From contig CM077116.1 of the NCBI GenBank assembly GCA_039619475.1, forward strand, positions 170,579,363 through 170,643,362: a DNA stretch of 64,000 nucleotides. Direction: 5' to 3'. The position numbers were made by a program, and so were the translations under genes. This document shows positions 45,806 through 57,356 of the stretch, one piece after another. The notes under the pieces were generated by a model. The model was not told the DNA's origin. It did not search any database and saw only the letters and a list, made by a program, of their open reading frames with translations. The first letter of the stretch is position 1; every line of letters begins with the position of its first letter. Origin of the DNA: Icerya purchasi (Eukaryota > Arthropoda > Insecta > Hemiptera > Monophlebidae).

Positions 45806-48558
45806 TTGTCGCGTGCTCATGCTTTGAACATCCTGCAGTGGAACTGCCGTAGCTTACAAGCTAACAAATTAAGTTTAGAGGGTTTATTAGACCTCTATAA
45901 TATTCATGTAGCGTTGTTATCCGAAACTTGGCTCAAATCCTCCTCGTCTCTACATTTCAAAGGCTATTCTTTAGTTCGGTTAGATCGTGTGGATGGTTAC
46001 GGTGGCGTCGCCATTCTCATTAGATACGATCTATCCTACCTATCGCACGATATCCCTTGTCTTCCTCCTCCCTATCCTAATCTTACTAACATGGTTCACA
46101 TTTCTCTTTTGAATCTTCTTCCGCATCCTTTACATATTGCTTGCGTTTATAACCCTCCTAACTCCAGCCTCTCTAATCTTCCTCTTATCTCATTTCTTTC
46201 ATCGTTGTCTGGTCCATTCATCATTGGAGGCGACTGGAATGCTCACTCTCCTCTTTGGGGCTGCGCTGGGAATAATCCTAATGGTTCGATTCTTGAAAAT
46301 CTTATCTTGGATCATGATCTTTTTCTACTTAATGATCGGTCTCCTACCCTCTTCAAGCAACCTTCTTCCTCTAGTTCAGTTGATCTCTCCTTTTCCTCTC
46401 CCAATCGTGGTCTCTTATGCTCCTGGAGGACTCTCGACGGCACTTTTGGCAGCGATCATGTCCCCATTCTGCTCACTCTTAATGACGTCGTGCTCCCTCC
46501 CAAGTCATTCAAGCCCCTTCAATCTCCCCGTTGGCTTCTTTCTAAAACTGATTGGGCTAAATTTCGTTCCTTGGTGGATTCCTCTCTCCCTTCTTTTTCT
46601 GATGTTCCTAATCCAATCTTCCGTTATGATTTTTTCACTCAAACGCTAAATTCTGCTCTTTCCGCATCTTCTCCTCCTATTACCAGCACGTGCAGTCGCT
46701 CTTCTTCGTATGCCTCCTCACTCTGGTGGAACGAAGAGTGTAAAGCAGCGTTCCAAAAAAGTTCTGCTACCTTTAAAGCCTTCCGCTCTCATTCCTCTAT
46801 GTCCAACTTCCTAGCCCACAAAGAAGCTAACGTAAAAGCTCGTTTTATCCTGAAGTCTGCCAAAAAGAATTCTTGGAAGTCTTTCTGTTCCGCCTTCTCC
46901 AGAGATACGCTCTTCTCCCAGATCTGGAAAATGGCTAAGGCGTTTAGATCACCCTTTTCTGAGCGCCCTCGCCACTCCCACCCTTCCAAATCCCAGCTGG
47001 AGTCCTTCTTGGATTCTATTGCTCCCGTCTATGTCCCTTCTTTTGAAGAAACTGTTCTTCCTTCTCTTCCTGTAGACTCTGAGCCTCACTTCCTATCTTC
47101 TCCTTTCCGTTACGAGGAGCTTGCATCCATTCTTAATAAATCCACCTTGTCTGCTCCTGGCCGGGACGGTTTCTCGTTCCTTATTCTTAAAAATCTCTCT
47201 CCTGCTGCGCTGCTTTTCCTTCTCCATATATTTAATTCTTTTCTCCTTTCTGGCTCTACTCCAGAATCCTGGAACGACTTTATTGTCGTTCCCATTCCTA
47301 AAAGAAATCAGTGTTCTTTCCGTCCCATTTCCCTGGCTTCCTGCCTGTGTAAACTCTTTGAAGGTTTGACCAACAATCGCCTCGTGTGGTGGCTGGAGCA
47401 CAATAATCTGTTCCCTCCTAATATGTTTGGTTTTCGTTCTGGGGCTTGGGTCGGTTGACTGCATTAGTTATTTCCTTTCAGATGTCTATAAGTCTTTCCT
47501 AACAAAAAAATTCACGATTGTCTCCCTTGTGGACGTCTCTTCTGCCTTTGATAATGTGCATCTTCCCACTTTGGGTTCCAAACTTTTTTCTCTTAACCTC
47601 CCTCCCGTCGTCGTCATTCTCATACTCAACCTCTTCCAGAACAGAACTCTCTTTATTTCTTCTCCCTCCCTTTCCTCCCCCAGATGCGTTTATCGTGGGC
47701 TCCCACAGGGTTCCTGTCTGAGTCCTACACTTTTTAATATCTACTCTTTTGATATCGCTTCTCTTCCTATTTATTCTTCCTCCCTCCTCTTCGCTGACGA
47801 CATTTTGGCCTATTCCACCTGTGACAATCTGTCCGTCGCTATTGATGAGTTGAATAATTCCCTGTCTATTCTTAATAATTCCCTTTCTCGTCTTCACCCC
47901 TCTCTTTCTCCTACTAAGTCGTCTTGTATCATTTTTTCTCTCCGACCCTTTAACCGAGCTCTAACTCGCATCACTGTATCTGGTATTCCTATCCCCGTTG
48001 TCAATTCCATGTGTTATCTTGGCCTTTTTTTAAATAGCCGCCTCACATTCCATGAGCAGATTAATTTTCTCTATAAATCCTGTCTTAAAACACTTAATCT
48101 CCTTAAATCTCTCTCTCCCCTCAGATGGGATGGCGATCCGTTTATCCTTCTAATTCTTTTCAAAGCCATCATGCGGTCCAAGCTCGACTATTGTTCCTTT
48201 ATCTACGGTAATTCCTCCAAGTCTCTCCTCACTAAACTTGACGCGATCCAGAACTCCTGCCTCCGTTTGTGCATTGGAGCCTTGAAATCCTCCCCCATTC
48301 CCGCAGTTCTATCAGAGTCGGTTGCCCAACCACTGTTTATTCGCCGTTCTCAGCTTGGGTATCGCTTCTTAATTAAACGGCTTCCCATCTCCTCGTCCAA
48401 ACTTATTTCCTCCTATCTATATATCAAAAACTGCTGGCGTTTTTCTTCTCATAAAATCCCAATCCTGTCGCTCATTGCTATCCGTCTTTCTAATTTTTCT
48501 CCTGTTGTCCTTTCCTACAACACTCTCCCGTACTTCTTTCATGACTTCAATAGCCTAT
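45806..48558 (+). pseudogene. LINE ORF2, endonuclease and reverse transcriptase (frameshifted, 3' cut)
   Basis: Frame 1 (to 47458) opens LNILQWNCRSLQANK, the apurinic endonuclease start. ALLSETWL, GGDWNAHSPLWG and GTFGSDHVPI follow, then the RT lead-in (STLSAPGRDGFSF, PIPKRNQCSFRPISL). It stops at GAWVG. The next frame resumes VDCISYFLSDVY with SLVDVSSAFDNVH, RGLPQGSCLSPTLFN and LLFADDILAY, the canonical RT A, B and C motifs. One extra base near 47445 explains the break. ORF2 ends prematurely at 48558 next to the MITE. The catalytic motifs FADD and SDH are intact. Confidence 0.87.
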
Positions 48559-48854
48559 CTGGCTATTAGCGATTATTTTATTTATTTTTTTAATTTTTGT
48601 AATAAGTTCGTCGTCGCTTCCTATCACATAAACGTGTTCTTTAAGTTTTATTTCATTTATTGCATTTAAAATGATGGCCTGATTTTTACTAGGAAAAACA
48701 TATGATTCTATTATTTTACTGTAAGATAAAGTATTTTGTATATTTTATTTTTTTCCGTTAGTAACTCTGGACCCTTCTGGGCCATTTCGGTATTTTATTA
48801 ATCAATGCTATTACAAAAATTAAATAAATAAATAAAATAATCGCAAATAGCCAG
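48559..48854. mobile_element. MITE with ~28 bp terminal inverted repeats
   Basis: The left end CTGGCTATTAGCGATTATTT and the right end, read inverted, CTGGCTATTTGCGATTATTT match with one difference and continue TTATTTATTT. The interior is AT-rich without a frame. A clear target-site duplication is not visible. The LINE sequence does not resume after the right end. Confidence 0.82.
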
Positions 48855-48999
48855 CTGGAAGGCAATGGCAAACCACCACATACAACTTCATATGCGCGCT
48901 AGGTCAATACACAGCAGACACACACGGGACTACACTTGTATATACCGATATAAAATTATCAGCATCGAGCCTAACTGGTCTAGAAGAACTAGAAAAGGA

Positions 49000-51900
49000 T
49001 AAGATGGATATTGATACAATACAGGATAAAGTAATTAATGCAAGGGACATAGATAAGCAAACGAAAGGAAAACAGGAAATTAACAGATGCATAATGCAGA
49101 ATGTAAGAACTAATAAAAAAAGGAAACTGAGGATAAAACCGTTACAAATTCAAAAATCATAAAGAAAAAAACTAAATTAGCCGAATAGGACGCAATTGAA
49201 ATTACTACCCATAAAATAGAAAAATAGAAAACCAGAAAAACGTAATAATAAGCTTTACACAAATTATTGAATTAACAGCAAGAATAAACAAACATAAATT
49301 AGAAATATGTACAATTAAAGACATACTGCAGTCCGACTCGATAAATGGTAATAACTATTATAACACAACTAAAAACTATTCATGATGCATCAACGAATAG
49401 AGCAACGAAAATAAGGTCAATCAAAATTATAAATAAAATCAAAAAAGAGATAACACATCAGCAAGGTAATTAAATAGAAAAGAAAAATGATTCAATGTCA
49501 TAGTAAACAGGCAAGGCAAGAGATCTATTGTTAGGTAATATAATAACTAGAAATACTGATATTGTATTTATAAGTGACAGGTGTAATAGTAAATATGTAC
49601 CTATTAATTACAGACAAATTACGCATAGAAAATTAAGTATTTAAGTATAATTTATAGAAACGGGACGCCAATAAACTGTATATATGCATATGAGGAATAT
49701 AACATAGTTGTTGCAAAAATAAATGATATAACTTTTATACTAACATATATACCTCCCAGTAAATTAGCAAGTAATTATTTTCAGTTTTTAAGTACCTAAG
49801 TATATATATATATATAAGTAATAATAACATACGTAAATTTATAATGCTTGGTGATTTAAATGCGAGATATTCACTTTGGAATAAAATTAACAATTCAAGA
49901 GGTAAAGAACTATATAGTTTAATACAATATTTTGACTTACATATATTAAATATTAAAGATAAATATACTTATAGAAGAAACAAACAATGTAGTACAATTG
50001 ACATAATGTTATACAAGTAATTAGAAACTGGAAATGCAAATTAATAATGAATATAATAAAAAAATTATTACAAAGACTGATTTTAATAAGTTAAATGTAA
50101 ATATCACTAAATTTAATCATGTAATAAATTTAAATGTAATATGTAATTCAATAAATGATATAGACAAATGGTTAGATAAATTCCAAGAATATATAAATAT
50201 AGTAATACAGAACTCTAGTAAAGTAATAACGAAAGTGGTAGTTTATGAATGGAACCCTACATCGCAGAAATTAAAGTACTTGGTTAGTAACTTATATAAG
50301 AGAAATTGTAAAAATTTAACTTTAAAAGCAGATCATTATAAAAATTTCAAAAATAATTTCAAGAAATATAAATTTATGATGAAACAATCAAAACTGCAAG
50401 CTTGGAACAATCCGCTAAATGATAAAGCAGTTTTTCGATTGAAATATAAGATTTTACTTGGTAAGAATGCAAAGTTAAATTTACCTACGTTAAATAACTA
50501 TGCTAATAGTGATCAAGAGTAAGTAAATTTATTAAGTAAAACATTATATTTAAATTCTAAACCTTTTAAACGGGAACTACATAAAAATAATGGAACAAAT
50601 TCAGTGAGTAATGAAGGCATTAATTATTGATAATCTTAAGAATAACGTAGCTTGTGAATTGGATAAAATATCAAATAGATTTCTGAAAAATTTTAATAGA
50701 AAATACCCGCAGGCGGTTACAAAATTAATTTATTTATTATTTCAATATGAACACTGTCCACAAAAATGGAAAATACCAAAAACAGTAATGTTGCCAAAAA
50801 CGAATAAAAATTTAAAATTATCTAGTTCCTATAAAGCAATTTCACTTTTATCAAATTATAGTTAAATTTATGAAAACTGTATCTATACCTATAAATGATA
50901 GAGGTCTGCCAATGTTCACGCATCACTCAAAAACTACTGGATTGAGTTCAATCAACTTCTTAGACACTTTGATGATATTAAGTATTATTATAATTTTCAA
51001 TTTATTTTTTCTTCAAGTAATAATTCTCAGCAGTCTTAATATCACTATAAAATATTTATGGAAGTACATAACATAAGAAAATAATAAAAATGGGTAGTAC
51101 ATAAAAAAAAAAAAAAAATAATAATCACAGATAATCTTTCTCTCCCATTACTAACCTAGAAAATCTACGTATTTTTAAAACGGCCGACATTGTTTACAAA
51201 GAAATTTTGTAAACAAAGTATACTAGTGTTAAAAGTTTTTTTTTGCTTTTTCTTCTGTAAATAAAATATATCGTTAATATGGTAAACCAAGCAAATGAAG
51301 TCGTGGGTAACTGCTAGTATTAAATAAATTAGAAGGATTTTGTTCAATAGCATAACGTAATTAACGAACAGGTAAATCAACAGAATTGGCAATATGGAAT
51401 ATTTTATAGATAATAACTTATTAAGAGGAATTCCTATTTGTGTTGCCTAATGATAGTCTTGATCTAAATAGTTTAATTAAATTATTAAAGGTAATAGAAA
51501 TAGATTATAATATACTAAATATTATTAATAAATACTGCGCAAATAGATATACTTATATTAAAGTAAATAATGTACAAAAGAAACAAAAATTAGACATGGG
51601 AGTATTAGAAGGGTGGTCCGTATTGGGCCCGGATCCATGGAATGTAGTTTTTTCTCAGTTATGTAAGATAGTTTTACATAACGATAATAAGATATATACC
51701 ATTTTGTAGATGACATTGCGGTTATACTTGCAGATAAAAATAAAAAAGTTTTAGGAAATAAGATAAATTTAGTGTACATAGAAATAGTGAAATGGCTTAA
51801 CAAATTTTACCTTAAGATTTTAACGAAACTAAAACAAATTATATGATATTTAATAAAAATATAGTAATGCACCATTAAATTTAGAACAGTGCGGTTTAAA

Positions 51901-52542
51901 AATCAAGTATGTAAAACAAATAAAATACTTGAGCGTAATAATAAATAGAAATTTAAAATTTTATGAGCATTTCAATTACATTAAAACCAAAATAAGCAAA
52001 TTCTTAATAATATTTAATAAGCTGTATAATAATCAAAACTGTATGAATCATACAAAAGAAGTTACGTTATATAAAAGTATAATATTACCCCTAACATACT
52101 TTATAATAGTATCATATATGTGTAGAAATGTTAAAAACTAAAAAATTTCAAAAGATGTTTAAAAGCTTTCAAAAGCTTATAGCTATAAAAATAATTAAAT
52201 CATATAGAACAGTCAGTTATTTGTCGGCCATCTTTATAGCTAGTATTAAGTCAACTGAATATGAAATACAAAAACATATAAGCTTGGTCGCAATTAAAAT
52301 TAATATTAATATAGATCATTAGTAGACTCCATTTTTCTAATATGAAAATAAACTATTTAAAGTAAAACAAATGAAAAAACTTATGGACAAATTTTATATA
52401 AATAAATTTCAAGAAATATGAAATAATTATAATGAAATAACGTATCAATTTTTCCCAAGTATAATAGGTAGATCTAAAAATAATCAATATACGCCAAATT
52501 TTCTTAATGTCCAATTTATAACAGGACACAGCCTATTTAAGG
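49000..52542 (+). mobile_element. Degenerate R1-like LINE, 5' part
   Basis: AT-rich decayed copy with many stops. Recognisable blocks in order: IMLGDLNARYSLWN and IDIMLYK (endonuclease, near 49840-50020), SNRFLKNF and SSYKAISLLSNYS (RT, near 50680-50865), GVLEGWSVLGPDPWNVVFS (RT B motif, near 51600), IKYLSVIINRNLKFYEHF (near 51910), SYRTVSYLSAIFIA (near 52200) and ITGHSLFKVY (near 52520). SYRTVS and TGHGxF are typical of the R1 clade. Its coding sequence is interrupted at 52548 and resumes at 53876. The 5' boundary is uncertain. Confidence 0.75.
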
Positions 52543-52659
52543 TATATTCAAGGGCATCGCCAACCGATGAGCCATGGAGGGGCAAGATGAGTTTCCAGCC
52601 TACAGGGGGTGGGGCAAGATGATAGAAAGGGAATATAAGTTATAGGAAAAATTAAATTT

Positions 52660-53725
52660 CTTCTTCTTCTTCTTCTTTAGCCATTATCAGTCCACTGCTG
52701 GACGAAGGCCTCCCCTAATTCCTTCCAGCCGTCGCGATCCTTTGCCTCTTCCCGCCGTCGCGATCCTTTGCCTCTTCCCGCCGTCGCGATCCTTTGCCTC
52801 TTCCCGCCAGTTCGACCTAAATTTTCGAATTTCATCCATCCAGCGTCCCTTCGGTCGTCCCAAAGCTCGTTTCCCATCAGGTTTCCAGAATGTCAATAGA
52901 TTGATCCATCGGTGCTCGGCTCTGGCCACATGACCGCACCACCTCCATTTATTGGCTTTAATGATACTTATTGCGTCATTTATTTTTGTGGTTTGTCGGA
53001 TACGTTGTTTTGTCCATTTGTCTTTCAGGGTAATACCTAACATAGACCGTTCCATTCTGCGTTGATTTGTACTTATCTTTTGTTGTAGTTTTTTCGTTAA
53101 TACCCATGTTTCGCTGGCATATGTTAGAACTGGCAGAACACATTGGTCAAAAACTCTTTTTTTTTCAGATTTAAGGGTGTATTAGTATCTTTAAGTATAT
53201 TTCGTAGCTTCGAGAATGCCATCCAAGTTAGTTGTATTCTTCTGGTTATCTTCTCTTCCCAGTCATTATTTACTATCATTAATTGTCCTAGGTAAATGAA
53301 CTTATCTACTTTTTCTATTTCTTGTGTGTTTATAAGTATACTACCGTTTTTGTCCGTTACCAGTTCGTTACTCATGAACTTAGTTTTATTTATGTTTATT
53401 CTAAGTCCTATTTCTGAGCATTTATCGCTGACGGTTTGTATCATTTCTTGTAGTTCTTTTAAGCTGTTTCCAAATAGTATAATGTCGTCCGCATATAATA
53501 GATGTGTTAGCCTTTTATTTCCAATTAAAATACCTGAGTTTTTCCAGTTAATTTCCTCCATATTATCTCGGAGTGCAGCTGTAAACAATTTTGGAGATAA
53601 CGCGTCTCCCTGTCTTATACCTTTTTTCAATTGAATCTTTTCTCTTTCTTCATTAATCGTGATTGTAGCTGTTGCTTTTTTATATAAGTTGTAAAGGCTT
53701 AATATTTTATTAAACAAGAATAAAA
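52660..53725 (-). mobile_element. RTE-like LINE fragment inside the DNA transposon
   Basis: The minus-strand frame 53124-53717 encodes a reverse transcriptase piece: KKGIRQGDALSPKLF, THLLYADDIILFGNSLKEL, GLRININKTKFMS and FIYLGQLM. After a frameshift near 53130 it continues as ERSMLGITLKDKWTKQRIRQ, KWRWCGHVARAEHRW and GRPKGRWMDEIRKF. The 3' end reads TAATGGCTAAAG then a GAA repeat tail, as in related insect elements. It is 5' truncated. Confidence 0.82.
52728..52807. repeat. 26 bp unit in three tandem copies within the RTE-like fragment
   Basis: GCCGTCGCGATCCTTTGCCT plus CTTCCC is repeated three times exactly. On the minus strand it lengthens the C-terminal GKRQRIATAG-type segment and shifts frame (26 is not a multiple of three). 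Confidence 0.9.
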
Positions 53726-53875
53726 TCTTAATTAAAACATAAGTTTTCCAAATTGTCCATGATTACGCGCCTATGAATACTCATCAATGCCAGTTGATTA
53801 AAAAGTGTCTAGGCTCCAGAGGGGGGGGGGGGGGGCAGCTGCCCCTCCCTGCCCCGTGATGGCGACGCCCATGGA

Positions 53876-53967
53876 TATATTTATATAAATTTAACATTTC
53901 TGGTTCTGAAAACTGTGTAATATGTAATTTTAGAGATGATGTTTTTCATATATTGCAAAGATGCAAT

Positions 53968-54004
<37 letters not shown>

Positions 54005-54260
54005 GACACTCTGTAATTATGATGTAAAACAACTTGTACAAAATTATTTTAATGAATTTAATAAATTTGCAATTGAAGAAATAAAATTCCAGAAAAATAA
54101 TGTTCATTTATATCAAGTAAATAATAAAGGGTTGAAAATTTTCTTGGCATATTTATTTTATAAATAACAATACATTTTTCGCTAATATTCATACTATTAA
54201 TAATTTCCATCATTTTGATTTATATATTAATAATTTACATAAATGAATTACCGTATAAAC
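53876..54260 (+). mobile_element. R1-like LINE, 3' part after the interrupting transposon
   Basis: Joining 52548 to 53882 continues the frame as FKVY + LYKFNIS, then ENCVICNFRDDVFHILQRC, the Cys/His tail of R1-type ORF2. An AAT microsatellite (about 53968-54004) follows inside the coding tail. The 3' end is not sharply defined. Confidence 0.72.
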
Positions 54261-55229
54261 ACATTAATAAAAATTACATATGTTATTGATTATACTTGTA
54301 ATAAAAAATTTTGCATAAAATATTAATGAAGTACCTAAAAATATGAAGCTATTTTTTCTTTTTTTTTTTTTAATGTAAGTTAAAAAATTTTATTTATTTT
54401 AAATTTTTGATTTTTTTCAGATTTTTGTGCATTTGTAATAACTATTTCAGTTCTAATATGGGGAGGTTAACTCCGGCCTTGTAAAGAAGTATATCGGCTG
54501 TTTTCTCAGTGTGTTAATTAACAATTTTTTATCTCACGAATTTTCATTAAAAAAAAAAAACAAGTTTTATTATTAAGGGCTAAATGTAAAATGAACCAGA
54601 ACTTTTTTGTAATATTTTAAAAATGCTATCAAATTCTCTGAAATACTTATATGTACTTCAAATGGTGACTCGGTGTTTGTTTACCTTTATTTTTTATGAG
54701 AAGCTAAATATTTTGCAGAAATACCTTTAATTTTATTTTTATTAACTGCCTTAGTCGCAGTTTCTACACAGTATTTGTTTTTAATTTCCTAGCTTAAGCA
54801 TGTAATTAATTCATATTTATGTATTTATTTTCAAAAGTTCGATAACATAAACAAACAACAAATATATTAATCTTGATTGCTATGCCGCTATTGATACATA
54901 TCATGCCCCTACATCTTTTGTGTAATAATATCTAAAATTTTGGATGCTTTAAAATATTGAAAACTTTCAGTTATAAAATTAAATTACATTTGAAATTAAA
55001 TATAAAGTTCGCATTAAGCTAATAATATATTTTACGTTATATTACTCTGTCAGCATTATTATAAGAATAGTCAGCTAAATTTGTATTCTGAAAATATATA
55101 CCTATTTTCGGTAAAGTGATCGACTTTTAGTTTTCAAATTTGCCTTTCGGCTTTTTGTTGGACTCCGGTTATGATCATTCAGAATTCGTTACATTACATT
55201 TACTATATCCTTTTTTGGTGTTTTACACT
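54261..55229. other. Intron 3 stretch between LINE copies, nothing recognised
   Basis: Very AT-rich with T- and A-runs. No coding block or repeat structure could be supported. Confidence 0.5.
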
Positions 55230-56605
55230 ATTACTTTCATAAAGATGCCAAGGTATTAGAAACGCAAATGCAGCAGGATTTGGTAACAATAAGTAGATGG
55301 GCGCATGACAATGACTTAAGAATTAATATAACTAAGACCAAAATGATGCTGTTGACGCCAAACAAAACAAAAGAAAGTTTTGAGCCGAAAGTTACAATGC
55401 ACTCAAATGAATGTGTTCATGATATAGAAAGCAAAGAGGAATGCCAAAGGATAAATTGTGAGGAAATTGAAAGAGTGCAAAGTTACAAGTACGTAGGAGT
55501 CATAATAGATGATCATTTAAGATGGGATAAACATACAGATTATGTAGCAAAAAAGGTAAGGGGAGTAATACCATCATTGTATACATTGAAGAAATATGTA
55601 AGTAATAAAACATTAAAGATGATATATTATGCCCTGGTTGAATCGCACTTAAGATATGGAGTACAAGCATGGGGAATAGCCGGGAAAACGTATATAGGCA
55701 AAGTAAACAAGATACAAACGAAATGTATAAGATTAATATCAAAAAAAAAAAAAAAAACTATGTAAATTCAGAAGAGACTTTAAAAATAGAAAACTTATTA
55801 AGCGTAAGAGGGTTGTACTTAAGTATAAAATTCTGGGAACACTTAAAAATAGACAGTAGAGCAAAGATAGAAAAACGAATAGAGATAACTACAGAATTAA
55901 GAAATAGACCCAGATATAAACTCCCGAGAGTCAGAACAAAATATGGAGAGCAAACGGATAAATATGTGTTGGCGCAAATGCTAAATAAAATGCCGGAAGA
56001 AATAATAAAGGAAACAATGGAGAGGAAGCTGAAAGAGGGTGTTAGAAAGTGGTTACAAATGGAAAAGAATATAAACAAAATAATAAAATAAACGAAAGGG
56101 AAAATTAAATAAAGGAAACTATGTGTAAATGAAGTGGATGGATGGATAAAAGTGATGGATGATTGAGCGCTTATATACTTTAAAAACCTAGAATAAGATA
56201 AATAATAAGAACTCCGTCGACAAGCGCAAGCTTGACGGACGTAAATATAAGATTATAAAATGTTAAAATTTAAATATACGTTTTTAAAAAAAAAGTTATT
56301 TCAATTTCGGTTATATATAAGGTTATTATTCTTACTTATATTATTCACTATTGTCTTTCTTGGCGCTATACGCACTAATTGTATACACTGGTTCAGTGTC
56401 GGCGCAAAGAAGGGGGCATTGATTTTTGTTATTTATCTTATTATTTTTGTTTTTCTGCATGTTTATTTGTTTTAAAGATGGTATAAAATAATAATAATTA
56501 CCACAGCTCGCATAATTGTGCGCATATGTGTTGTTATCGTATTTATAATTATAATCTTATGTTAATTGTAAATGTTTTCTCTAATAAAATGAATTGAATT
56601 GAATA
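55230..56605 (+). mobile_element. 5'-truncated LINE, end of the RT domain and C-terminal region
   Basis: The frame 55268-55765 begins inside the RT (QQDLVTISRWAHDNDLRINI, TKTKMMLL) and continues YKYVGVIIDDHLRWDKH and YYALVESHLRYGVQAWG, the conserved end of many LINE RTs. A slip in a 16-base A-run near 55745 moves the rest to another frame, which ends at 56091 (NLLSVRGLYLSIKFWEHLK ... KWLQMEKN). The 3' region ends AATAAAATGAATTGAATTGAAT, a short pentamer-repeat tail. No RNase H is seen, so it is a different lineage from the I-type copies. Confidence 0.78.
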
Positions 56606-57195
56606 ATCGTACGGTTTCCGGAGATAGGAGTTCACCTTCTCTATGCAAATAATGTATCTATTTCTTCATTACAAAAAATACGTGTTAGGAGAAATATTAA
56701 TAATAACATTAGAGTAAGTTCTTTTTCAGAAAAATCAGTACGGTACTATTAGCCAATAGGCGTAAAATATAATTAAAAAACAAAAAAAGTTCTTCAAGCG
56801 GTGTGTGTTATACCCTGCACGAGTCTTTTTTTCGTTTAAACGAGGCACACGCGCTGTTAAATACTGGTATATTCGAAGTCTCGTATTACACGAACATTTA
56901 TTTAATCTTAATTATAACGAATTTCGAAAATAATAAAATTATTGTCGGGTACGCTTTAGTTTGTAGAAATTAGCCGATTTTTTACCTAAAAAATAATAAC
57001 GCTGTTATTCGCATTAATTTATTTTTAGTTTGTTTTTTTTTTTTTTTTACCGCATCCTTCTATAAAATATTTCGTCATGGTCAAAAGTTTTATATTTTAC
57101 TAACTTCTTTTTTGATTTGAATGAAACACAAGATTTATCCGGTCTGTTTTATAAAAGTATTTATGTTTGTTTGTTTTTTTAAACTATGTTTACAG
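56606..57195. other. End of intron 3, nothing recognised
   Basis: AT-rich and non-coding up to the exon 4 acceptor. A T-run occurs near 57030. Confidence 0.5.
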
Positions 57196-57356
57196 ATCCA
57201 CAATACGTGTAGGAACAGTCGATTTAGGTGATGAAATTAAATATAGTCCTCTCGACGTTCCGATTGCCGAGGTTCATTTTTATCCGTGGTATTATCGACA
57301 TCCAATTGTGAATAATATAGCTATGGTCACTTTGAAAAACCCAGTAAAATTTACCG
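57196..57356 (+). CDS. Serine protease homologue, exon 4 (Asp102 region, Asp replaced by Asn)
   Basis: The exon lies between GTTTACAG and GTAAAT and completes codon 104 in phase 2. It encodes IRVGTVDL, the usual strand after the histidine loop, then EVHFYPWYYRHPIVNNIAMV. The canonical NDIALL motif reads NNIAMV, putting Asn144 at the catalytic Asp102 position. Two of three triad residues are therefore substituted. The exon ends in phase 1 after NPVKFT, matching the common LxxPVxFT motif. Confidence 0.87.

Larger units (their letters stand above)
43523..48558 (+). mobile_element. Near-complete I-type non-LTR retrotransposon
   Basis: This has a 5' untranslated region (about 43523-43768), ORF1 (Gag-like), a ~450 bp inter-ORF stretch with a G9 run, and ORF2 (endonuclease, reverse transcriptase). 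It lacks the RNase H and 3' end, being cut at 48558 where a MITE-like element begins. The related fragments at 32931-38922 show that the missing part is an RNase H plus Cys/His tail. Frameshifts in ORF1 and ORF2 make this copy inactive as assembled. Confidence 0.88.
52549..53875. mobile_element. Non-autonomous DNA transposon with TIRs, carrying an RTE-like LINE fragment
   Basis: The left end AGGGCATCGCCAACCGATGA and the right end read inverted (GGGCGTCGCCATCACGGGGC) are imperfect terminal inverted repeats rich in GGGGCA. The copy is flanked on both sides by TATATT (52543-52548 and 53876-53881), the likely target-site duplication. Removing the element and one copy of TATATT restores the R1 LINE frame. 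The class cannot be assigned from the termini alone. Confidence 0.75.

Noticed and set aside
53968..54004. AAT run as a CRISPR or telomeric repeat
   Set aside because: It is a plain trinucleotide microsatellite within LINE coding sequence. No CRISPR-like spacer structure exists anywhere in the window.
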